Part shown: in pieces, positions 1-5,156 of the stretch
Layout of the letters: each line of letters starts with the position of its first letter
Position numbering within the stretch: position 1 is the stretch's first letter
Origin: Thermoflexales bacterium
GTDB lineage: Bacteria > Chloroflexota > Anaerolineae > Fen-1058
Length of the DNA: 5,644 nt
NCBI GenBank assembly: GCA_030834835.1
Contig: JAUQXD010000276.1
Location: forward strand, 1 to 5,644
Direction: 5' to 3'
Made by a program: the position numbers and the translations under genes
The notes under the pieces: model-generated
The model's input: only the letters and a program-made list of their open reading frames with translations
Database searches by the model: none
What the model was told of the DNA's origin: nothing

Positions 1-319
1 TGGGCGCAATGTCCGCCAGAAAATGCCGTCGCAAAAACGCCGGGAAACTGGCCGGATGCGTCGGCTCAAGTCCGAGGTATTCGTCCATGTGAAAGACGTT
101 GACTTTGGACCAGTCGATGGGCTTAACGCGCAGCGCTTCCAAAAAGGTCAATTGCGAATTACCGGTGGCAACGATGATGTTGGCTTCGCCCCGATCGGCC
201 AGCGCGGCCTGAAGGATCGTCTCGGCCTCATCGGCCGCCGCTGCGCCCAGCGCTTCGTTCGTAGCGTACACACTCGTCGGCAGATCGTCCCACCTGGTTT
301 CGTGCAGTAATGAACTCAT
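1..319 (-). CDS. Glucosamine-6-phosphate deaminase-like protein (NagB / 6-phosphogluconolactonase fold), N-terminal part, cut by window edge
   Basis: The first 106 residues are visible; the family is usually about 240-270 residues, so well over half is missing. The family isomerises and deaminates glucosamine-6-phosphate to fructose-6-phosphate in the cytosol. Seen: a sugar-phosphate loop at residues 50-58 (VATGNSQLT, where classical NagB has a PTGGTPL-like loop), then FHMDEYLGL at 76-84. Asp79 of MDEY matches the general-base aspartate of NagB, and the following HPASF matches the family's HPxSY stretch. The later catalytic Asp/His/Glu residues lie outside the window. The ATG at 317-319 has AAGGAG (324-329) four bases upstream. 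It is the last visible gene of the operon, 70 bases after the SGNH stop, with a palindromic element between. The altered phosphate loop means the true substrate may be another sugar phosphate or even an unphosphorylated amino sugar. Fold assignment is firm; exact activity is not. Confidence 0.85.
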   Translation of the reverse strand, partial: MSSLLHETRWDDLPTSVYATNEALGAAAADEAETILQAALADRGEANIIVATGNSQLTFLEALRVKPIDWSKVNVFHMDEYLGLEPTHPASFPAFLRRHFLADIAP

Positions 320-323
320 GCGG

Positions 324-329
324 CTCCTT
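324..329 (-). promoter_or_regulatory. Ribosome binding site of the nagB-like gene, inside the downstream copy of the flanking duplication
   Basis: AAGGAG on the minus strand, four bases before the ATG at 319. The same nine bases (ATCAAGGAG) recur at 464-472 inside the end of the SGNH gene. The present ribosome binding site therefore appears to be one copy of the sequence duplicated when the palindromic element inserted, which would have kept the downstream gene translatable. Confidence 0.75.
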
Positions 330-332
330 GAT
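325..332 (-). repeat. Putative target-site duplication, downstream copy
   Basis: ATCAAGGA on the minus strand, identical to 465-472 at the other end of the palindromic element. The match becomes nine bases (ATCAAGGAG) if one more base is counted, so the duplication is 8 or 9 bp. With 8 bp, both element ends read GTAACT inwards. Confidence 0.7.
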
Positions 333-464
333 GTAACTACGCAGCCGTCGTCATTGCGAGCGCTTTTTGCGAAGCAATCTCGGCGCCAATCAGCGAGTTT
401 GCCGGCGAGCCGGAGATTGCTTCGTCGCAAAAGCCGCTCCTCGCAATGACGGCTGCACAGTTAC
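333..464. mobile_element. 132-bp palindromic MITE-like element inserted between the SGNH and nagB-like genes
   Basis: Non-coding inverted repeat. The left end reads GTAACTACGCAGCCGTC and the right end, reverse-complemented, reads GTAACTGTGCAGCCGTC. The long arms (341-381 and 413-456) match over their length apart from small indels and share the blocks GTCATTGCGAG and GAAGCAATCTC, with a 31-base centre. The element is flanked by an 8-9 bp direct repeat. GTCATTGCGAG...GAAGCAATCTC dyads resemble intergenic repeats I have seen in many environmental bacterial genomes; that is recollection, not a search. There is no room for a transposase, so any movement would have been in trans. The transcript could form a very strong hairpin, but no T-run follows it, so processing or stability effects are more likely than termination. 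The last 24 codons of the SGNH gene are read through its right half. Confidence 0.8.
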
Positions 465-1061
465 TCCTTGATAAAGATGTCCCGCGATAAAGGCGGCTTG
501 CTGCGCGCGGACTTCGACGGTGAAATGCACGTGATCGACGTACACATCCGGGCCGAGATTGCGCGTAAAGGTAAACAGATCGATGATCGGTACGCCGCGT
601 TCGCGCATGATGTCATCCGCGATGGCATTGTAGGCTTCGACATCAGCCACGCAGCGTCGAAAGGCCGTGTTCAGCCGATTGTGTCGCTCGTCGATGACGG
701 GTGTGGTGCGCGCCCAGATCACGCGCCTGGCTAATCGCTTGCCCTCATTCAAAATGACGCGCAAATTTGCCACATAGTAATCAGTCGCGATTTGAGGCTG
801 ATTGGTTACGGGGTCACGCTTGATGTCGTGCAGACCGCAATTGAGCAACAATACGTCGACTTTTCGCTCAGGCTGAAGACTTTGTAGATAAGCCAGCACC
901 ATCGACGAGTCGCCGCCGTTCGCTGCGCCCGCATCGTCGATGTTGCCATCGGGCGCGGTCTTGCGCGAATAGGCCACCACTCCGGTCAGCATCGTTTGCA
1001 GATAGGGTCCGTAGTGAATCGAGATGCTGTCGCCGACGACGTGTAATGTTGACAGGCTCAT
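390..1061 (-). CDS. SGNH/GDSL-family hydrolase (probable carbohydrate or acyl esterase), C-terminus extended by a repeat insertion
   Basis: 223 residues, cytosolic (no signal peptide seen). SGNH enzymes cleave ester bonds with a Ser-Asp-His set. Seen: block I VVGDSIS at residues 8-14 with nucleophile Ser12; a glycine region GGDSSMVLAYL at 49-59 (block II); block III NCGLHD at 74-79, where His78 takes the place of the usual Asn of GxND; and block V VDHVHF at 175-180 with Asp176 and His179. I chose the ATG at 1059-1061 because it overlaps the nagA-like stop as ATGA, a pattern shared by other junctions here. An ATG at 1077-1079 (six residues longer) has a GAGGA about nine bases upstream and is a real alternative. 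Residues after Gly199 are encoded by the palindromic element. Without the insertion the protein would end GHLYQGAA, 201 residues. The likely role is removing an O-acyl group from a sugar handled by its neighbours (inference). Confidence 0.88.
   Translation of the reverse strand: MSLSTLHVVGDSISIHYGPYLQTMLTGVVAYSRKTAPDGNIDDAGAANGGDSSMVLAYLQSLQPERKVDVLLLNCGLHDIKRDPVTNQPQIATDYYVANLRVILNEGKRLARRVIWARTTPVIDERHNRLNTAFRRCVADVEAYNAIADDIMRERGVPIIDLFTFTRNLGPDVYVDHVHFTVEVRAQQAAFIAGHLYQGVTVQPSLRGAAFATKQSPARRQTR
465..472 (-). repeat. Putative target-site duplication, upstream copy (within the SGNH reading frame)
   Basis: ATCAAGGA on the minus strand, partner of 325-332. It is read here as part of Tyr-Gln-Gly (residues 197-199) of the SGNH protein. 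It would be the original sequence, serving both as codons and as ribosome binding site for the next gene. Confidence 0.7.
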
Positions 1062-2233
1062 GCCATCATCACGCGCCACGGCGTGAAGTCCTCATTCCAG
1101 ATTACGATGTCTGCATCCTTGCCCGCCTCAAGACTGCCTTTGCGATCAGCCACGCCGACAATGCGCGCGGGCGTCAGCGTCGTCATACGGATTGCCTCGA
1201 TCAACGGAATACCCACAACGTTGATCAGAATCGGCAGCATCTGGCCGAGCAGGGTGGTGCTGCCTGCAAACGCCGATCGATCGAACATCATGCCGACGCC
1301 GTCGGCCACTTCGTACTCCATGCCGCCCATCGTGAAGCGCGAACCACTGGGCAAGCCCGCGCCGCTGGTAGCATCCGAGATGGCGCACAGCCGATCTGGG
1401 CCAATGCATTTGTAAGCCAGCTTCATCAACGTTGGCGGCAGGTGTTTGTTGTCGGCGATCATTTCGACGGTCAGGCTATCGAAGGTCAAGGCCGATTCCA
1501 GCAGGCCGGGCTTGCGCCATGGACCTTCGCGCACCACCATCGACATCGCGCTCCAGATGTGTGTGACGTGCCGCAGGCCGTGCTCCATCGCGGCGAGGAC
1601 GTGCGTATCGTGCGCGGAACTGTGTCCCGCTGCCGGTACGATGCCCGCGCGATTGATCTTGTCCACCAACTCGATCGCGCCGGGTAATTCAGGTGCGACC
1701 ATGAAGATGCGCAGCACGTCCGCGTATTCCAGCAGTTCATCGGCCGAACTATCGTTGGGTGATAGCAGGCAGCGTGGATCGAGTGCACCTTTTTGGGCGA
1801 CGTTGGTGTAGGGACTTTCGAGATAGCCGCCCAAGACGTGCGCGCCGGAGCGTCGTTCACTGCGCCACGTGCGCATATATTCAAAGCACTGCTTCATATC
1901 TGCCATTGGCGCGGGCGCGAGTGTGGCGCACAGGCTCGTCACACCGTACTGCGCATTCACGTCGCAAATCGCGGTAAAGGCCTCGCGGGTTGGCTCGTTG
2001 AAGGTGTGGCCCAGCGCACCGTGCGTGTGAAGATCGATCAGGCCGGGTGTGATCCATCGGCCGCCGACATCGATCGGGGTAGCGTCGCCGATCGCATCCC
2101 GGTGGGTTATCGCGCTGATTTTGCCGTGTTCGATCACGACCGCGTGATCGTCAACAATCGCATCGGGCAAAACGATGCGCCCGTTGATTAACGCTACTCT
2201 CTGATCCGCCAATTGAACTACAGTATTCTCCAT
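1058..2233 (-). CDS. nagA: N-acetylglucosamine-6-phosphate deacetylase-like amidohydrolase
   Basis: 391 residues, close to the usual NagA length (about 380). NagA removes the acetyl group of GlcNAc-6-phosphate in the cytosol, giving the substrate of NagB. Seen: an N-terminal beta-sandwich part with VALINGRIVLP (13-23); PGLIDLHTHGALG (63-75) with the HxH pair His69/His71; YLESPY with Glu139, the usual metal ligand of HLEGP; GHSSA with His204; THIWSAM with His225; VEMIADNKHLPP with His264; SDATSGAG with Asp287, the catalytic aspartate; and the closing GSLEAGKDADIVIW (366-379). Departures from typical NagA: LESP for LEGP, KGAL (Leu151) where E. coli has KGAH, and HIWSAM for HLxNAM. These are substrate-site positions, so specificity may have shifted. 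Start: ATG at 2231-2233; a TTG at 2240-2242 in frame is the alternative, and neither has a clear Shine-Dalgarno site. The stop overlaps the SGNH start as ATGA. Gene symbol given for family only. Confidence 0.88.
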   Translation of the reverse strand: MENTVVQLADQRVALINGRIVLPDAIVDDHAVVIEHGKISAITHRDAIGDATPIDVGGRWITPGLIDLHTHGALGHTFNEPTREAFTAICDVNAQYGVTSLCATLAPAPMADMKQCFEYMRTWRSERRSGAHVLGGYLESPYTNVAQKGALDPRCLLSPNDSSADELLEYADVLRIFMVAPELPGAIELVDKINRAGIVPAAGHSSAHDTHVLAAMEHGLRHVTHIWSAMSMVVREGPWRKPGLLESALTFDSLTVEMIADNKHLPPTLMKLAYKCIGPDRLCAISDATSGAGLPSGSRFTMGGMEYEVADGVGMMFDRSAFAGSTTLLGQMLPILINVVGIPLIEAIRMTTLTPARIVGVADRKGSLEAGKDADIVIWNEDFTPWRVMMA

Positions 2234-2239
2234 ATGCGC

Positions 2240-2279
2240 CAACCATCGGACTACTGGACTATCAGACTATCCAACTAAC
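2240..2279. repeat. Imperfect tandem octamer repeat, five units, between the corrinoid and nagA-like genes
   Basis: On the minus strand the units are GTTAGTTG, GATAGTCT, GATAGTCC, AGTAGTCC and GATGGTTG, without gaps. The array supplies the last codons and the TAG stop of the corrinoid gene and fills the gap to just before the nagA-like start, leaving that gene without a good ribosome binding site. Confidence 0.7.
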
Positions 2280-2902
2280 GTCTTTGCCAGCGTTGCTGCG
2301 CGGCTTGCATCGGCTGCGTAACCATCCGCGCCGATGTCACGCGCGTAATTTTCGGTGACGGGCGCGCCGCCGATCATCACCTTGACCTGATCGCGCAGTC
2401 CCGCAGCTTTCAATGCCTCGATGGTTGCCTTCATGTTCGGCATCGTCGTGGTGAGTAGCGCCGACAGGCCCACGACCTGCGGTTGATGGGTCTTCACCGC
2501 TTCGACGAACTTGTCCGGCGACACGTCCACACCCAGATCGACGATATCAAACGCCGAGCCTTCCAGCATCATCGCGACGAGGTTTTTGCCGATGTCGTGC
2601 AGGTCGCCTTTGACGGTGCCGACGACGACCTTGCCTGCCGACGCAACTTTGGCCTGGATCAGATGTGGCTTCAGAATCGCCAGCCCGCCCTGCATCGCAC
2701 GTGCCGAGATCAACATCTCCGGCACGAAGTATTCGCCTTCTTCAAACAGGCGACCCACTTCTTTCATCGCGCTGATCATGCCTTCATTGAGGATAATGCC
2801 TGGCTCCAGTTGCGCATTCAACGCGGCTTCGACAAAGCCCGCGGTCTCATCCATGTCGCCGTTGAGCACACTGTCGTAAATCTTTTGCAGGTGTTCGTTC
2901 AT
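2267..2902 (-). CDS. Corrinoid (vitamin B12-binding) methyltransferase protein, MtaC/MtbC/MttC type
   Basis: 211 residues, the usual length of stand-alone corrinoid proteins. It carries the cobamide that is methylated by one methyltransferase and demethylated by another in the cytosol. Seen: an N-terminal helical cap (about 1-88) with the typical GMISAMKEVGRLFEEGEYFV stretch (41-60) and PEMLISARAM; then the Rossmann-like B12 domain (from about 91) with GDLHDIGKN (99-107), whose DxHxxG gives Asp100, the cobalt ligand His102 and Gly105; SAL at 147-149; and GG at 178-179. All three parts of the DxHxxG-SxL-GG signature are present, so the protein should bind cobalamin base-off/His-on. The ATG at 2900-2902 has GGAGAGGTG (2907-2915) four bases upstream. 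It follows the UroD-family methyltransferase by 92 bases, and the pair is probably functional together. The substrate is unknown; homology cannot tell methanol, methylamine or methoxyl classes apart here. Confidence 0.95.
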   Translation of the reverse strand: MNEHLQKIYDSVLNGDMDETAGFVEAALNAQLEPGIILNEGMISAMKEVGRLFEEGEYFVPEMLISARAMQGGLAILKPHLIQAKVASAGKVVVGTVKGDLHDIGKNLVAMMLEGSAFDIVDLGVDVSPDKFVEAVKTHQPQVVGLSALLTTTMPNMKATIEALKAAGLRDQVKVMIGGAPVTENYARDIGADGYAADASRAATLAKTLVG

Positions 2903-2906
2903 GATT

Positions 2907-2915
2907 CACCTCTCC
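2907..2915 (-). promoter_or_regulatory. Ribosome binding site of the corrinoid protein gene
   Basis: GGAGAGGTG on the minus strand, four bases before the ATG. It is one of the strongest Shine-Dalgarno matches in the window and fits independent, efficient translation of the corrinoid gene, which does not overlap its upstream neighbour. Confidence 0.7.
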
Positions 2916-2918
2916 AGC

Positions 2919-2970
2919 CACACAAGAACACAAAGAGCGCAAAGACAGCGTGTTTCTTTGGTGCTCTTTG
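2919..2970. repeat. Short 9-base tandem array running into an inverted repeat (hairpin) upstream of the corrinoid gene
   Basis: On the plus strand, three nine-base units occur in a row: CACACAAGA (2919-2927), ACACAAAGA (2928-2936) and GCGCAAAGA (2937-2945). The stretch 2931-2947 then pairs with 2951-2970 around a 3-base loop. The right arm reverse-complemented begins CAAAGAGCACCAAAG, against CAAAGAGCGCAAAG on the left, with small indels. Nothing like a T-run follows on the minus strand, so it does not look like a standard terminator. It occupies most of the 92-base gap between the methyltransferase and corrinoid genes and could affect mRNA processing or stability. Confidence 0.65.
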
Positions 2971-2994
2971 CATTCCTGCGCGGCAATGATTGTT

Positions 2995-4125
2995 TCACTC
3001 ACTCACCAGGTCGTGCACATCACGATAGAGTTGGCGTTGTGCGATGGGGTCCTGCACGTACGTCACGACGATCAATTTCAGGCCCGGCGTCCACAGGCGT
3101 TTGGTCAACGCCAGCACTTCGTCCGGTTCGCCCACCATGCGCGCGTGCACAATGACACCGGTATTCACGAACGCATCGCGAAATGCTTCGGGCGTATTCG
3201 GATTCGGATCAGTCTGCGCGCTGAACGCGGCATCAACCATCAGTAAGTTATTGATCTTCTTAAGTGCGGGCAGCCAGCGGGCGTAATCGCCGCACGAGTG
3301 AATGGCCACGCCGTCAAACGCGTTGCCAATCGCGAGGTTGTCGGCCACGCAGAATTTCTCGTACATTTTGGGCGAGATCATCACGAGGTTGTCGGTGCTC
3401 AGCCCGATTCCCTTACCCGCGCGCGAACTTGCAAAGCCGTGACCGGGGCGGGCCAACCGATCGCCGATCAAGTCACTCTGTTTCTGAGTGAAACCGATCA
3501 CGACCTCAGTCACCGCCGATAGAACTTCCCGCACCCGATGGGCCTGGTCGATCATCGCGGTGAAGAACGCACTCGTGTCGATCAGTTCCGTTGCCACGTT
3601 CAACGGCGCCTGCAGATCGGACCACGAGAGCGGCACGCGGCCCCGCGTTTGATCGAGGAAATACTCAATCGTGTCCAGCGTGTAGCGCAGGATCGGCACT
3701 TGATCGAAGTCGCGCGGCACGAGCGGCGGCACATCGTCCATCGATCGATACAGTGGCCGCACGGCAGGCGCCTGACCTTCGAACCACTCGTACTCCGCGC
3801 CAAACGCGGACGCCGTCGTGCCGATGCCGTACCACGGCTCCAGGTACATCGGCGCATCGGTGGTGTAGTCCAACGACTTGAGCAGCCCGCCTAACTGCAA
3901 GCGCAGCGATTCGCGCATATCGCGGCAGGCATCGCGAAAGACCTCGCCCACGCGCACGCGCTGCCACACCGCCAGGCCGCTGGACTTGCTCAGAAAATCG
4001 GCGTAGCGTTGATCGGCTTCAGTGGCATGGGCTTCAAAGCGGGCCAGATCGAAATCACGCGGCTCGATCGGCGTGACCGGCAGCGCCTGCGCGTCTTTGA
4101 GGGTGTTGTTGAAAGTTGTGGTCAC
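2995..4125 (-). CDS. Uroporphyrinogen decarboxylase-family methyltransferase (MtaA/MtbA/CmuA-like)
   Basis: 376 residues, within the range of the URO-D fold. Next to a corrinoid gene this family normally moves a methyl group to or from the corrinoid cobalt rather than decarboxylating porphyrins. Seen: [17 protein letters not shown] (93-109), the [15 protein letters not shown] stretch (167-181) typical of URO-D methyltransferases, a [18 protein letters not shown] segment (241-258), and HSCGDY (276-281), whose His276 and Cys278 match the zinc-binding HxC of MtaA/MtbA. The second zinc cysteine, expected near the C-terminus, is absent: there is no Cys after residue 278, and the region reads [11 protein letters not shown] (350-360). 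Start: the GTG at 4123-4125 overlaps the oppF stop as GTGA and follows a G-rich GGGGGTGG. An ATG at 4165-4167 would add 14 Arg/Gly-rich residues that look like out-of-frame oppF coding, so I rejected it. It could be the substrate-side methyltransferase, as the UroD-like domain of CmuA is for chloromethane, or the acceptor-side one. Confidence 0.87.
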   Translation of the reverse strand: MTTTFNNTLKDAQALPVTPIEPRDFDLARFEAHATEADQRYADFLSKSSGLAVWQRVRVGEVFRDACRDMRESLRLQLGGLLKSLDYTTDAPMYLEPWYGIGTTASAFGAEYEWFEGQAPAVRPLYRSMDDVPPLVPRDFDQVPILRYTLDTIEYFLDQTRGRVPLSWSDLQAPLNVATELIDTSAFFTAMIDQAHRVREVLSAVTEVVIGFTQKQSDLIGDRLARPGHGFASSRAGKGIGLSTDNLVMISPKMYEKFCVADNLAIGNAFDGVAIHSCGDYARWLPALKKINNLLMVDAAFSAQTDPNPNTPEAFRDAFVNTGVIVHARMVGEPDEVLALTKRLWTPGLKLIVVTYVQDPIAQRQLYRDVHDLVSE

Positions 4126-5156
4126 GCCGCCACCCCCGCGAGTTGCAGTTCGTCGGCGCGATGGCAACTGACGAAATGATTGGGGCTGATCTCGCGGTAG
4201 TCGGGCGCTTCGGTCTTACAGCGATCGATCACGAACGGGCAGCGTGGATGGAAGTAGCAGCCCGACGGCGGATTGGCCGGGCTGGGCACGTCGCCCCGTA
4301 GTTCCACATTGCCAGAGGTCACACGCGGATCGGCTACAGGCACGGCCGCCATGAGCGCCGCGGTATACGGATGTTTGGGCGCGCGGAACAGTTCTTGCGT
4401 TTCCGCGGTCTCGACGATCTTGCCGACGTACATGACGGTGACGCGATCGCAAATGTGCTTGACCACGCTGAGGTTGTGGGCCACAAACAAATAGGTCAGG
4501 TGCAGTTCTTTTTGCAGGTCCAGCAATAGATTGAGAATCTGCGCCTGAACGGACACGTCGAGCGCGGACACCGGTTCATCGGCGACGACGAGCCGCGGAT
4601 TGGATGCCAGTGCGCGCGCGATGCCGATGCGTTGACGCTGTCCGCCGCTGAAGGCGTGCGGGAAGCGCTGCAAAAACTCCGGGCGCAGACCCACCACTCG
4701 GAGCAGCTCCGCGACGCGATCGGTGCGTTCCTTGCGGTTCTTCATGCCGCCCATCAACAACGGTTCGCCCACAATATCGAACAACGTCATGCGCGGATTG
4801 AGCGACGCATACGGGTCTTGAAAGATCATCTGCATTTGCGAGCGCAGCGGGCCGAGTTCGCGGCGCGAGAGTTTGGCCAGATCGACCGTGTTGCCGTCTG
4901 CGGCGCGGAACAGCATCTCGCCGCTGCTGGGCGCGTAGGCGCGCAATACGCAGCGCGACGCGGTGGTCTTGCCGCAGCCGCTTTCACCCACCAGGCCCAG
5001 CGTTTCGCCTTCGTTGATGAAGAAACTCACATCATCGACGGCGCGGACATTGCCGACCAACTTGCGAAAGAAGTTGCCCTTGTAGATGGGGAAGTACTTT
5101 CGCAAATGCTTGACTTCCAGCAGCGGTTGAGGGGCGGGCGCGTTGGAATCCGTCAC
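4122..5156 (-). CDS. oppF: Oligopeptide/dipeptide-type ABC importer ATPase, OppF/DppF family
   Basis: 344 residues, the family's normal length. It is one of two ATPases that drive import through an Opp/Dpp-type permease at the cytoplasmic face of the membrane. Seen in order: Walker [10 protein letters not shown] (57-65); the Q-loop in [13 protein letters not shown] (111-123); signature SGGQRQR (170-176); Walker B LVVADEP (189-195) with Glu194; D-loop SALD (197-200); and H-loop VAHNLS with His227. The C-terminal oligopeptide-transporter domain starts at about KHPYTAALM (261-269). It holds cysteines at 300, 306, 313 and 331, the spacing seen in family members that bind an iron-sulfur cluster (established for some DppD/OppD proteins, inferred here). 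Start: the GTG at 5154-5156 overlaps the oppD stop as GTGA, with GGAGAG six bases upstream. Relatives of this importer class carry peptides, nickel or oligosaccharides. The operon context favours a sugar- or amino-sugar-containing solute. Confidence 0.95.
   Translation of the reverse strand: MTDSNAPAPQPLLEVKHLRKYFPIYKGNFFRKLVGNVRAVDDVSFFINEGETLGLVGESGCGKTTASRCVLRAYAPSSGEMLFRAADGNTVDLAKLSRRELGPLRSQMQMIFQDPYASLNPRMTLFDIVGEPLLMGGMKNRKERTDRVAELLRVVGLRPEFLQRFPHAFSGGQRQRIGIARALASNPRLVVADEPVSALDVSVQAQILNLLLDLQKELHLTYLFVAHNLSVVKHICDRVTVMYVGKIVETAETQELFRAPKHPYTAALMAAVPVADPRVTSGNVELRGDVPSPANPPSGCYFHPRCPFVIDRCKTEAPDYREISPNHFVSCHRADELQLAGVAA

Noticed and set aside
341..456. Palindromic arms as a CRISPR unit or terminator
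   Set aside because: There is a single inverted pair without spacers, no T-run follows it, and the flanking duplication fits a mobile element better.
2931..2970. Hairpin as a rho-independent terminator
   Set aside because: No T-run follows the stem on the minus strand, and the same-strand genes continue in an apparent operon.
2901..2991. AATCAT occurs at both ends of the 92-base gap before the corrinoid gene, suggesting a second target duplication
   Set aside because: It is only six bases, the collapsed junction would lose the strong ribosome binding site, and the enclosed DNA lacks matching terminal inverted repeats. Chance is an adequate explanation.
2903..2994. Possible cobalamin riboswitch before the corrinoid gene
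   Set aside because: The gap is too short for a B12 riboswitch and no B12-box-like sequence was seen.
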